A model generated the notes under the pieces. That model was not told the origin of the DNA. It ran no database searches and worked only from the letters and a program-made list of their open reading frames with translations. From Mycolicibacterium hodleri (GTDB taxonomy: Bacteria; Actinomycetota; Actinomycetes; Mycobacteriales; Mycobacteriaceae), in assembly GCF_025822245.1 (NCBI RefSeq), contig NZ_JACKTL010000028.1, forward strand, positions 1 to 64,000: a stretch of 64,000 nucleotides of DNA, written 5' to 3'. Within the stretch, counting starts at the first letter, position 1, and each line of letters begins with the position of its first letter. Both the position numbers and the translations under genes were made by a program. Below are positions 45,799-53,309 of the stretch, piece by piece.

Positions 45799-46674
45799 CG
45801 AAATCAACTCCTCATCGGTGTGAATCATGTTCGGCCCGATGTCCGAACGTGGGAGGGGGATGCCACCGATGGCCGGTTTCGAAACATGACGAGGTCGGCT
45901 TCACATCGCCGCGGCGCCGGGCGGTGCTGGCCGAGCATCGACGGCGCCGAGCCCCGCGATCGTCACGCCTCGATGTCGCCGCGGTTCGAATGTGTTCATC
46001 CGGCGGTGCGTGGATCCCCGGTTCGCGGGTGGTCGACGCCGACGTCGGCGGGTTCGGTCGGGTGGAGGGCAATCGCCGTGGTTGGCCGAAGGTGCGCATA
46101 CTCGTTGAACGAGTTGTGCCGCACGATCATTCGCCGGGCGGGGGACGAGTCAGCGGCTTGGGGACGCCTTTGGCGGTTCGGGGGGGAGGTGAACCGCCAA
46201 AGGCTTGGAAATCCGCAGTGGGGGGACTGCGGATGTCCCGGCATCCACCGTACGCGAAATTTTGTGAAACGATTCAAAAGGTACGCAATTCGTCGCTGGA
46301 GGGTCTCAGGGGCGCACGCCGCAGGCTTGCCAGCGGCAAAGCACTGGACCGGCGCGGCCAAGGCTTCGCCGCGACACGGATGGACCACGTGCCCTACCAA
46401 TGGGCACGACGTTGCCTGCGACGACGCCACTCCGGATTGGCTGACTTGGTAGTCAAGCCCCGGCCGCGGCGGCTGAGAACAGCAAACACGACGACGCGCG
46501 CCCGCGTCGCGTTTTGCGCCGAACAAGATCAACTTTTTTGCGCGATACGGTGTCGTGCGGCCCAACCGTCCGGCCATGGGGGAGGCCAGACCGATCCGAA
46601 CTGTGCCCTGGCCGCCTGTCCGACATCGGGTCATCGCCCAGCGCTACCGCCCGCGTCGGCGGTGTGCGCTCACC
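45799..46674. other. Gene-free region carrying the 6C RNA
   Basis: About 870 bp without a convincing protein gene. Open frames on both strands here have no ribosome site and poor codon use. The region contains the 6C RNA (46161-46239) and an AT-richer patch with TTTGTGAAACGATTCAAAAG just upstream of it on the minus strand, which is its promoter area. From 46310 to 46650 I see no structure or coding signal. Confidence 0.6.
46161..46239 (-). ncRNA. 6C-type small RNA (two C-loop hairpins)
   Basis: Read on the minus strand, GGGAC at 46239-46235 pairs with GTCCC at 46165-46161 and encloses two perfect hairpins. The first has stem ATCCGCAGT/ACTGCGGAT with a loop of six C. The second has a 13-bp stem (CCTTTGGCGGTTC) with the loop ACCTCCCCCCC. 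Two adjacent hairpins with C-rich loops of six or more C are the definition of the actinobacterial 6C RNA (B11 in M. tuberculosis). A TACGGT -10 box lies at 46252-46247, seven bases before the inferred start. In mycobacteria the C-loops pair with G-rich target mRNAs. In M. tuberculosis the gene is at a different locus. Confidence 0.88.
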
Positions 46675-46872
46675 TCAGGACCGCCGCGTGAGGGCCCGCC
46701 ACAGCCGCGCGCACAACACGATCGTGGTGAACACGGCGCCGGACACTGCTCCCACCGCGAATGTCCCGATGAACGCCACGAACTCGTCGCGATTCGAGAT
46801 GACGTACAACACCACGAAGGCCCCGACGGAGTAGGAAACCACCGCCGCCGATGCCTTCGCGCCTGGCGTCAT
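46675..46872 (-). CDS. Small two-helix membrane protein
   Basis: The 65-residue protein has two predicted membrane helices, KASAAVVSYSVGAFVVLYVIS and FIGTFAVGAVSGAVFTTIVLC, with a positive tail (RLWRALTRRS). The ATG at 46872 overlaps the stop of the upstream gene by 4 bp (ATGA), which supports translation. No family is recognised. Confidence 0.6.
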   Translation of the reverse strand: MTPGAKASAAVVSYSVGAFVVLYVISNRDEFVAFIGTFAVGAVSGAVFTTIVLCARLWRALTRRS

Positions 46873-47204
46873 TCCGGAGGCGGCTTCCAGGTCGTCGTGT
46901 CTTGGTCGATGTCGCCGGCGAGTTCCTCGGTGAGCGCAAGGAACTGTTTGGCCATGTTTCCCAGCACCTTTGCGCTGGCATGTGCCATGTTGGATCGCTC
47001 TTCGTCCGTCGGCTCATAGTCAATCGGCTTTCGCCAGTCGACCTGCTCGCCCTTCTCGATCTGCCTCATGACCTCAAGACTGGCGTCGCTTTGCTCCTTC
47101 ATCTCTCTGGAGATCCGGTCGCTGTACGCCTGGTTGGCGATGCCAAGCTCGGTCAGAAGGGTGCGTAATTCACGGGCGTTCGCCCGGAGCCGTGCCTTGT
47201 CCAC
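46869..47204 (-). CDS. Hypothetical helical protein
   Basis: The 111-residue protein begins at GTG 47204 with a GGTGAGG ribosome site upstream. It is mostly alpha-helical and polar (DKARLRANARELRTLLTELG, REMKEQSDASLEVMRQIEKGE) and probably forms coiled coils. It is the first gene of a two-gene set with the small membrane protein downstream, with which it overlaps by ATGA. I recognise no family. A membrane partner plus helical cytosolic protein might work together, but this is speculation. Confidence 0.6.
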   Translation of the reverse strand: MDKARLRANARELRTLLTELGIANQAYSDRISREMKEQSDASLEVMRQIEKGEQVDWRKPIDYEPTDEERSNMAHASAKVLGNMAKQFLALTEELAGDIDQDTTTWKPPPE

Positions 47205-47816
47205 TGGAATGCCCTCACCCCGTATTGGTGGACCGATGATAGTTCCGACCTCGGCACGGCGGAGTCCGATCGATCTCGAACGGGCCAAGACCTTCGTCGT
47301 CGGGTGTCAGGATCGATCGCAAGGAGTCCGAGCAGTTCGCTCTGGCAGGGGAACGGTTGGTTCGACCGCCAACCTCCGGCGCGCGGCCGTCGCTCGTGAA
47401 CTGCGTCGAGGTCGACATCGTCCGAACCGATGCGCTGTCTTCGCGCACGGAGGTACTCACCTTGGTGAGTTCAAGCTCGCCTAGGAGGTCGGCCCGTGTG
47501 GTGGGCCTCGTGGCCAGGGGAGGGCGGGCTTTGGGCGGCGTACGGACCTAGCTGCGTCTGTCGGGTTGCCAGCTGCTGCCTGTCACCGATTCATGTGCAA
47601 TTCATCCGGGTCTTGAGAACTGGACGTGCTGCTGGTGGAACCTGGTGCGCGATACTGGGATTGAAGTAGGTTTCACGATTTCTTAAAGCGGGTGTCGTGA
47701 GCTGCAATAATGGTGTTGATCTGGTCATATGTGAGATAGTATCGCTCTCCAAGAGCCTCCACCAGACTCCACCAGCCACCAAGTCATTGGTTGCGTATTG
47801 GTTGCAAGGGAGACCG
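47205..47816. other. Gene-free junction upstream of the integrase
   Basis: About 610 bp with no convincing gene or tRNA. This is the likely left end of the integrated element. At 47787-47805 there are two copies of TTGGTTGC separated by GTA, next to the integrase ribosome site. A possible integrase promoter is TTGATC (about 47716) with TAGTAT about 15 bases later. Composition drops in GC from about 47600 onwards compared with the left side. The crossover site cannot be placed without the right end. Confidence 0.45.
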
Positions 47817-48932
47817 ATGACGACACCCTCGAAGAAGCGCGGTTTCGCGTCCATCACGCAGATGAGATCGAAACGCTTCCAAGTGCGCTACACCGCCCCC
47901 AACGGCAAGCGGTTAACCGCCGGTAAGACGTTCTACGCGATAGAGGACGCCCAAGCGTGGATCACCGATAAACGCCGCGAGATCGACCGCAGCCAATGGG
48001 CCGACCCCGACGACCTGCCCGAGAAGATCGCGTTCCGGGCCTACGCGGACCGCTGGCTCATCAACCGCCAAGTGGCGGGCCGACCCATCAAGGAACGCAC
48101 CCGGCAGCACTACCAAGCCATCCTCGACGACCACCTCCTCGATACGTTCGAAGACAAGCTCGTGACCGCGATCAAGCCTCGCGACGTCCGGGACTGGTAT
48201 GCCAAGACGTTGACCGACAAACCCACCATGCGATCGCACGCGTACTCGCTGCTGCGCACGATCATGGCGTCAGCGGTCAACGATGAGTTGATCGACGCGA
48301 ACCCGTGCCGCATCGTTGGCGCGGGTCGGTCGAAGCGCGTGCACAAGATCAGGCCAGCCTCGGTCAAGGAACTCGGTGTGCTCACTGCGGAGATGCCCGA
48401 GCGACTGCAACTGATGGTCACCCTCGCATCGTGGTGTGCACTGCGCTTCGGGGAGACTGTCGAGCTGCGGCGCGGTGACGTCGACCTCAGCGCCGAGGTG
48501 ATCCGTATCCGCCGTGCGGCGACTCGCACCAAAGAGGGTTACGCAATCACCACGCCGAAGAGTGATGCCGGTATCCGCGACGTGGACATACCCCCGCACG
48601 TGATCCCGCTGATCGAAACCCACCTCGGCAAGTTCGTCGACCCGGCCCGCGACGCGTTGTTGTTCCCGGCTGATCATGGTGGACACCTGCAGCCAAGCAC
48701 GCTCTACCGCCACTGGTACAAGGCGCGGACCAAGGCCAACCGTGAGGATCTGCGCTGGCACGACCTAAGGCACAGCGGAGCGGTGTTGGCCGCAGCAACA
48801 GGAGCCAGCATCGCCGAGCTGATGGAAAGGCTTGGCCACTCCTCAGCCAGTGCCGCGATGCGCTACCAGCACGCCGCGAAAGGGCGTGGCAGGGAGATCG
48901 CGGCACTACTTTCCAAACTCGCCGACGAATAG
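47817..48932 (+). CDS. Tyrosine-type site-specific integrase
   Basis: The 371-residue recombinase has an N-terminal arm-binding/AP2-like domain (about 10-60), a core-binding SAM-like domain (about 65-160) and the catalytic domain. Catalytic residues are Arg in CALRFGETVEL, HxxR in WHDLRHSGA (His315, Arg318), His341 in RLGHSS and the nucleophile Tyr350 in MRYQHAA. It should integrate the element at a specific attB. The ATG at 47817 follows AAGGGAGA. It points into the element, as usual for an integrase next to attP. The sequence resembles mycobacteriophage and actinobacterial ICE integrases. Confidence 0.95.
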   Translation: MTTPSKKRGFASITQMRSKRFQVRYTAPNGKRLTAGKTFYAIEDAQAWITDKRREIDRSQWADPDDLPEKIAFRAYADRWLINRQVAGRPIKERTRQHYQAILDDHLLDTFEDKLVTAIKPRDVRDWYAKTLTDKPTMRSHAYSLLRTIMASAVNDELIDANPCRIVGAGRSKRVHKIRPASVKELGVLTAEMPERLQLMVTLASWCALRFGETVELRRGDVDLSAEVIRIRRAATRTKEGYAITTPKSDAGIRDVDIPPHVIPLIETHLGKFVDPARDALLFPADHGGHLQPSTLYRHWYKARTKANREDLRWHDLRHSGAVLAAATGASIAELMERLGHSSASAAMRYQHAAKGRGREIAALLSKLADE

Positions 48933-49131
48933 CAGCAAACTAAATTCTGGCTGGTTTGGCGTATCGATGCAGGTTGGTCAACTCCAGCGCGCTGTAGTTC
49001 GCTAACAAAAATGCCTGATCAAAGCGTTTTTACCACCGCGATGAGTCTTGCAACCAAGAAAATCAGCTGACATCCTTGGCTAATCCAAGGGCCTACATGG
49101 GCCATCAGGAACCTCCACAAGGATGCAAACA

Positions 49132-49329
49132 ATGGCTAGACCCAAGGGCGACCCGTCACCGCCTGACATGACGATGCAAGACACCGCGGACTACATGAAG
49201 GTGTCAATCAACACCGTCCGTGCACGGATCGCCGACGGCACCTTGCCTGCGGTCCGTATCGGGCGTAGCCGCCTCGTTCGGCTGCGGCGCAGCGATATCG
49301 ACGAAGCGCTCATGCACATGAGTGACTAG
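49132..49329 (+). CDS. Excisionase-like MerR/HTH_17 DNA-binding protein
   Basis: The 65-residue protein has MTMQDTADYMKVSINTVRARIADGTLPAVRIGRSRLVRLRRSDIDE, which is the helix-turn-helix type 17 pattern of excisionase-family proteins (TxxxxAxxLxVSxxTVRxxIxxGxLPAxRxGR). It probably binds near the attachment site or acts as a repressor. The ATG at 49132 has AAGG ten bases upstream; an ATG at 49123 would add three residues. A 6-bp hairpin CCTTGG/CCAAGG lies upstream at 49074-49090. Confidence 0.87.
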   Translation: MARPKGDPSPPDMTMQDTADYMKVSINTVRARIADGTLPAVRIGRSRLVRLRRSDIDEALMHMSD

Positions 49330-49388
49330 CAGACCCGCGCCCGATGGCTTAATTCCCCGACGAGCAGCAAGAGAGGAGGTGAAACCCA

Positions 49389-49556
49389 ATGGACAACGCA
49401 AATATCGAAGCCGTCATTCATGCCGAAGGCGAATTCCACGAGACGTGGAGCCGGTTGCCCAGCATCGATGACCTAAACGAGTACGCCGATGCCATGCAGA
49501 CCGTCATCCGGCTGGAAGTGGAGCTACAGGAAGCGCTTGATCGCCTCCGCTTCTAG
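49389..49556 (+). CDS. Small acidic helical protein (55 residues)
   Basis: The ATG at 49389 is preceded by a perfect AGGAGGT Shine-Dalgarno (49374-49380), and the frame stays open for 55 residues: MDNANIEAVIHAEGEFHETW followed by SRLPSIDDLNEYADAMQTVI and a helical end RLEVELQEALDRLRF. It is acidic and probably helical. No family is recognised. A strong 13-bp hairpin follows the stop, so the gene has its own ribosome site and terminator. Confidence 0.75.
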   Translation: MDNANIEAVIHAEGEFHETWSRLPSIDDLNEYADAMQTVIRLEVELQEALDRLRF

Positions 49557-49563
49557 TCGAAGC

Positions 49564-49596
49564 GGCCCTCACCGGGCTGGTACCCCGGTGAGGGCC
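49564..49596 (+). terminator. Hairpin after the 55-residue protein gene
   Basis: A perfect 13-bp inverted repeat, GGCCCTCACCGGG and its complement, encloses a 7-base loop. It begins eight bases after the stop at 49556. No T-run follows, so it would be an I-shaped terminator or an mRNA-processing structure. Confidence 0.65.
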
Positions 49597-49674
49597 AACG
49601 CAGATGAGACCCAAATCCCACAACGCGCCCACCGAGTCTATCGGGGACGCGCAAGCCCTGAAGGAAGATCCCTG

Positions 49675-50502
49675 ATGACGACAACAGACGACCGGTCACT
49701 AGAGAGGTTAGCCGGCCTATTGGCCATGGCCGAAGGCTCGGACAACGAAGCTGAACGTGACGCGTTCATGGTGAGAGCGCAGGAACTGTCCACGCTGTAC
49801 TCCATCAGTTTGGCCACCGCCCGCGCCCACGACACCAAGAAACGCAACGCCACGACCCCGCTCACACGTGTCGTGTCCATCGGTGAGCGCGGCAAGCACG
49901 GGCTGAAGAACTACGTCGAGCTGATCTGCGAGATAGCCCGAGCCAACAACACCAAACTCACCATCGCGCACAACTCCACCTTTGTGACGCTGTATGGCTT
50001 CGTCGAAGACATCGACCTCACCATCACCCTCTACGGATCGCTGCTGGGGCAGATGGTCGCGGCGTCGGAACGCTGGCTGGCGACCGGTGCCTACAAAACC
50101 GAGATGGACCTACGCGAGGTCACCCGACGAGACGCCTTCGGCCGCTCGTATAAAGACTTTGACTATGCGCCGGTGCCCAAACAGACCGCCCGCGCCATCT
50201 TCCAAGTAGCGTTCGCCGACCGCATCGGCACTCGGCTACAGACGGCCCAAAAGGACACCACCGCCCAAGCGATCACCGCAGACGAACAGTCGGGAACCGC
50301 TAGCACTGCTCTTGTGCTCGCCGAAAAGACCCGCCAGGTGGAGAAGTTCTACCAGGACAACAACGACGCCCGTGGCCATTACAAAGGTGTCAGCATGACG
50401 GGCTGGTCAGAGTCTGCGCACCAGGCCGGCCGCAAAGCCGCTGACTCTGCCCGTCTTCACCGGTCCACCGAGATCGGCACCCCGAAGGCGGCAATCCGAT
50501 GA
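49675..50502 (+). CDS. DUF2786 domain-containing protein
   Basis: The 275-residue soluble protein has the DUF2786 N-terminal segment (RLAGLLAMAEGSDNEAERDAFMVRAQELSTLYSIS), found widely in actinobacterial and phage proteins. The remainder is alpha/beta with KNYVELICEIARANNTKL. Its role is unknown; such proteins are frequent in mycobacterial phages and mobile elements. The ATG at 49675 has GGAAG upstream. Its stop overlaps the ATG of the next frame (ATGA). Confidence 0.83.
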   Translation: MTTTDDRSLERLAGLLAMAEGSDNEAERDAFMVRAQELSTLYSISLATARAHDTKKRNATTPLTRVVSIGERGKHGLKNYVELICEIARANNTKLTIAHNSTFVTLYGFVEDIDLTITLYGSLLGQMVAASERWLATGAYKTEMDLREVTRRDAFGRSYKDFDYAPVPKQTARAIFQVAFADRIGTRLQTAQKDTTAQAITADEQSGTASTALVLAEKTRQVEKFYQDNNDARGHYKGVSMTGWSESAHQAGRKAADSARLHRSTEIGTPKAAIR

Positions 50503-50637
50503 CCGACGACGTAAACATCGGCCCCGCCGCCCGAAGCGGTGCTCAAGCGCATCATCGCCAACGGCAAGGGCGAACGGTGCGTGGTGGTCAGAGACCACCA
50601 CGGCACGATCCTCGATGCCATCTCCGCCGCCGTCTAG
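50499..50637 (+). pseudogene. Frameshifted small gene (about 45 residues)
   Basis: An ATG at 50499 overlaps the DUF2786 stop (ATGA) and reads MTDDVNI. The good coding signal then continues in another frame as PPPEAVLKRIIANGKGERCV up to the TAG at 50635-50637. The switch is near 50518-50525. In the first frame the protein becomes Arg/Pro/His-rich (HHRQRQGRTVRGGQ), typical of an out-of-frame read. One surplus base near the GGCCCC stretch would explain it. It is either a decayed gene or a sequencing error. Confidence 0.45.
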
Positions 50638-50667
50638 ACGACCAGCCAACGACGGAGGACGACGACG

Positions 50668-50973
50668 ATGGACGCTAGCAAGTACGCATGGAAAATCCTC
50701 CATGCCCACTTACGTGACAACCTCGCCGCCGACGAGGGGCAAGCGATCACCATCCGTCCATTCATCGACACAATGGCGATCAACCTCGCTCACATCGAAC
50801 TGGACAACGTCGATAAGGACGACGTCATCAATTTCGTGGCGTGCTGGGCAGTCCAATTCGCGATGACTGTCCGAAGCAACCCCGACGACGATGAACTGCA
50901 CCTAGCGAAGCTCATCGAGGAGGCCGTCATGGCAGAACCCGACAACCACTGGATCGCCACATCCGACGACTAG
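50668..50973 (+). CDS. Hypothetical acidic protein
   Basis: The 101-residue protein begins MDASKYAWKILHAHLRDNLA behind a GGAGGACGACG ribosome site. It has alternating helical segments (DTMAINLAHIELDNVDKDDV, CWAVQFAMTVRSNPDDDEL) and an acidic end. No signal peptide or membrane helix is seen. I do not recognise the family. It is followed by a 10-bp hairpin. Confidence 0.75.
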   Translation: MDASKYAWKILHAHLRDNLAADEGQAITIRPFIDTMAINLAHIELDNVDKDDVINFVACWAVQFAMTVRSNPDDDELHLAKLIEEAVMAEPDNHWIATSDD

Positions 50974-51047
50974 CCCCGACCTCGGCCGGAAACCGGCCCA
51001 TCCCCACACAGCAGCAGTTCGCTATCTGGCCTGCGCTCACCGAAACA

Positions 51048-51072
51048 GGGGTCGGATCTGTAATCCGACCCC
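51048..51072 (+). terminator. Hairpin after the acidic protein gene
   Basis: A perfect 10-bp inverted repeat GGGGTCGGAT/ATCCGACCCC with a 5-base loop, 75 bp past the stop at 50973. A GT-rich tail follows without a T-run. It most likely terminates the 49675-50973 transcript. Confidence 0.6.
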
Positions 51073-51118
51073 GTTGGATGACGGTCCGCGAGAATTAAGC
51101 AGGCACTACGCTGCCGTC

Positions 51119-51700
51119 ATGGCAAAGGGGGACTGGCCGAAGTCGTACATCATTCCGTCGGTCATCCTGTCGATGACCGCCGCAGGTTTCCTCCTTTGGC
51201 ACGTCCTGGACCCCGCACGACAGATCGACGGCTGGGCTATCACCCTTCTCGTCGTCGGCTTCCTGCCGTGGCTGAGGACTGTCTTCGAGAGCATCGACCT
51301 CCCCGGCGGCGCATCAGTCAAGTACCTGCGAGCCGTCGAAGCGAAACAGGAGCAGCAAGCCCAAGACATTGATGCACTGCGGTTCATGCTCGCGAGGTTC
51401 ATCACCGACGGTGAACGCGCACTCCTACACCAGCTGGACCGGGGTGAACCAGTGCCCTTCGAACGGGACCACACCGGCCAACGACTCATGGACCAGGCGA
51501 AGTCACTGCACCGCGTCGGCCTAATCGCCCCCAAACCAAGCGTGCTCGAAGCCAATCGGAACGGCACCGCCCTCGGTCGAATAGCGACCATCAACGAGCT
51601 GTACGACGTCACGCCAAGCGGCCAGCAGTATCTAGATCTAATCGCTGACCTACCCAGCGAGTTGATGGACATCCCAGCGGACCCGACCCGACCCGCCTAA
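51119..51700 (+). CDS. Membrane-anchored hypothetical protein
   Basis: The 193-residue protein has two membrane helices near its start (IIPSVILSMTAAGFLLWHVL and WAITLLVVGFLPWLRTVF), then a cytosolic helical/coiled segment (VKYLRAVEAKQEQQAQDID) and a C-terminal region with LLHQLDRGEPVPF and LYDVTPSGQQYLDLIAD that looks like a winged-helix fold. No family is named. The ATG at 51119 is 46 bp past the hairpin; an ATG at 51074 lies within the hairpin tail and is less likely. Confidence 0.72.
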   Translation: MAKGDWPKSYIIPSVILSMTAAGFLLWHVLDPARQIDGWAITLLVVGFLPWLRTVFESIDLPGGASVKYLRAVEAKQEQQAQDIDALRFMLARFITDGERALLHQLDRGEPVPFERDHTGQRLMDQAKSLHRVGLIAPKPSVLEANRNGTALGRIATINELYDVTPSGQQYLDLIADLPSELMDIPADPTRPA

Positions 51701-51712
51701 GGTTCTGCGGCC

Positions 51713-51758
51713 GTATCTGACCTTCGCATACCGTTGGTTGACCTACGGTATCTGACCT
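51713..51758. repeat. Pair of 11-bp direct repeats
   Basis: GTATCTGACCT occurs at 51713-51723 and again at 51748-51758, 35 bp apart. Between them ATACCGT and ACGGTAT form a 7-bp inverted repeat. The cluster is in the intergenic space between convergent genes and could be an operator or a terminator structure. Confidence 0.5.
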
Positions 51759-51784
51759 GCGGGCTTTGTCCTTCAAAGAGAAAT

Positions 51785-51802
51785 GAAAAACCCCGGGGCT
51801 TA
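51785..51802 (-). terminator. Possible terminator of the small membrane operon
   Basis: On the minus strand AAGCCCCGGGGTTTTTC follows the stop of the membrane protein gene (51814). It has a short GC-rich palindrome and a T-run as expected for an intrinsic terminator, but no separate loop. Confidence 0.4.
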
Positions 51803-51813
51803 TCGATTTTCTG

Positions 51814-52032
51814 CTATGTGGCTTTCCCGCCCAGCAAGCCGATGAGCGTGCCGAAACCGATCTTTACCACCCAGTCAAGGCCATCAACGACAGCGGTCTG
51901 AGGCGGGGTCGGATTCGCAACACAAAGCCCAACCACAGCCCACCCGGCGAACGCGACAACGAACACCGCGAAAACCATCCACAGCACCGTTCTGAATAGT
52001 GGGCCGCCGGTGTCGAGCGTTGAATCGCTCAC
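51814..52032 (-). CDS. Small membrane protein (holin-like size)
   Basis: The 72-residue protein has two hydrophobic helices, TVLWMVFAVFVVAFAGWAVVGLC and WVVKIGFGTLIGLLGG. Size and layout resemble phage holin-like membrane proteins, but similarity cannot be claimed from sequence by eye. The ATG at 52032 overlaps the stop of the upstream gene as ATGA. Confidence 0.62.
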   Translation of the reverse strand: MSDSTLDTGGPLFRTVLWMVFAVFVVAFAGWAVVGLCVANPTPPQTAVVDGLDWVVKIGFGTLIGLLGGKAT

Positions 52033-52214
52033 GCCGCCGTGGTGATTTCGCCGTCAAGTACCGTGCCGGTCCCCTCGATCGGCTCGCGGAGAATCAGCGA
52101 CCGCGAACGCGGGTGCAGAAAGGTCGAAACGAGAATCCTTCGAGTGGGCCGGGGCACAAAGAGCAGCCCAAACATCACTCCTACGGCGATTACTTCCCAC
52201 AGGTGCCCGTTCAC
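52029..52214 (-). CDS. Hypothetical membrane-associated protein
   Basis: The 61-residue protein has one hydrophobic N-terminal segment (LWEVIAVGVMFGLLFVPRP) and a basic stretch TRRILVSTFLHPRSRSLILREP. It is translationally coupled to the next small membrane protein by the ATGA overlap. No family is known. The pair is on the opposite strand to most of the surrounding element genes. Confidence 0.58.
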   Translation of the reverse strand: MNGHLWEVIAVGVMFGLLFVPRPTRRILVSTFLHPRSRSLILREPIEGTGTVLDGEITTAA

Positions 52215-52315
52215 CAGTGCCCTCCCTCACATCCCGATACTCGACTCCAGAGTAGCCATCCACGGGCTCCCGATTGACCAGTAACGTCCGGGTTGTTCGG
52301 CCTACCATCGGCAAC

Positions 52316-52771
52316 ATGCCGGAGATGCCCCGAGACTCACGCAGTCACTACGTACTGAAGGTACCAATCGACACCATTCAACCCGGAAATTCGCTGGTGG
52401 TCGACCGCGGTCAGGGCCGACAACTGTTCCAAGTGGAGGAAGTGACCCTGCATTCCAAGAAAGCTGCAGACGGCAAGCACGCCACCACCTACACGTTGAC
52501 GTCTGGGCCTGTCGCCGGTGGCGGGAAGCCCTGGACCATGGAGCTACCCGCAGGGTCGACAGTCACCCGGCTACTAGGGGACGCCGAAGTCGAAGAGTAC
52601 AAGCGCAACGCCAGAAACTCCCGGTACGCCGCCGGGTACCACTACGCGCAACTCCAACAGTCAGACATCACGGTGGTCGACCAGAAGCGCTTCGGCGACC
52701 TATGGGCTGACAGATACTCCGCCGAGGGCCTGACTCTCCCGCAAGCGTGGGAGACGTATAAATCTCACTGA
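52316..52771 (+). CDS. Hypothetical soluble protein
   Basis: The 151-residue protein starts MPEMPRDSRSHYVLKVPIDT and has a beta-rich first half (GNSLVVDRGQGRQLFQVEEV, TYTLTSGPVAGGG) and a helical second half (AEVEEYKRNARNSRYAAGYHYAQ). No signal peptide. I recognise no family. The ATG at 52316 is 14 codons inside a longer frame whose beginning lacks a ribosome site. Confidence 0.68.
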   Translation: MPEMPRDSRSHYVLKVPIDTIQPGNSLVVDRGQGRQLFQVEEVTLHSKKAADGKHATTYTLTSGPVAGGGKPWTMELPAGSTVTRLLGDAEVEEYKRNARNSRYAAGYHYAQLQQSDITVVDQKRFGDLWADRYSAEGLTLPQAWETYKSH

Positions 52772-52923
52772 ACAGCCCGTCGGTACGCTCGGCGTCGTGG
52801 GCGGCCGATCCTCGGTTGAGGCGGTGGGGGGGGTCTGTCCCGGTTCCGCGCGACAAAACGACCATGGGTCGGCAGATCGGGTTCCTCGGAGTGTGCCGCT
52901 GATTCGGGCCGGATTTCAGTGCG

Positions 52924-52951
52924 TTGGTGTGGTGGTGCGGCGGCTTAGACT
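52924..52951 (+). promoter_or_regulatory. Promoter of the WXG100/GH19 cassette
   Basis: TTGGTG (52924-52929) and TAGACT (52946-52951) are separated by 16 bases, matching a SigA-type mycobacterial promoter. Transcription would start about 33 bases before the ATG at 52991. The leader has a GGAAGGGG ribosome site about 9 bases before the start. Confidence 0.5.
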
Positions 52952-52990
52952 TTCTAGGTTGGGGAGCGTCGAGGCGGAAGGGGCGTGGTC

Positions 52991-53305
52991 ATGGCTGAGC
53001 CGCTGAAGGTTGACACAGCGATCGTGCACGGCGGCGGCGGGCACGTCGCCAATGCAGCACACGATGCAGCTGTCGCGTTCGCCCGCCACGAGACCGACCT
53101 GGCCGACGCCGCATCCGGCTGGATCGGTCAATCCGCAGACGCATTGCGCGACTTCACCACGGCCGTAGCTGCACGTCACGCAGCCGACCACGCCGCGATC
53201 ACCGAACTCAGCGAGAAGATGACCCAATCGGCGGCAGCGTATTCGACCACCGACACCGACACCTCGCAGTCGGTCGCCTCGGCCGCCGAGGAGATGGGCC
53301 TCTAA
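52991..53305 (+). CDS. WXG100/ESAT-6-like type VII secretion protein
   Basis: The 104-residue protein is helical with the turn motif Trp44-Ile45-Gly46 (ASGWIGQSADALRDF) between two helices, as in WXG100 proteins. Near the C-terminus, Tyr84-Ser-Thr-Thr-Asp88 fits the YxxxD/E export signal of type VII (ESX) substrates. The partner is likely to be the WXG-like N-terminus of the next protein, four bases downstream, in the way EsxE/EsxF or CFP-10/ESAT-6 pair. No homology to a specific Esx protein is claimed. Confidence 0.8.
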   Translation: MAEPLKVDTAIVHGGGGHVANAAHDAAVAFARHETDLADAASGWIGQSADALRDFTTAVAARHAADHAAITELSEKMTQSAAAYSTTDTDTSQSVASAAEEMGL

Positions 53306-53309
53306 CCGG

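Noticed and set aside
45799..45880. SigF-type promoter upstream of the CsbD gene
   Set aside because: A GTTT with a GGCATC 17 bases later is present, but it differs too much from GGGTAT to be called.
45616..46452. Plus-strand frames over the CsbD gene and the 6C region
   Set aside because: They run over the CsbD coding region and the 6C RNA hairpins and lack a ribosome site.
47205..47816. A tRNA gene as attachment site for the integrase
   Set aside because: I looked for a T-loop (GTTCRANNC) and acceptor stem and found none; no tRNA is visible here.
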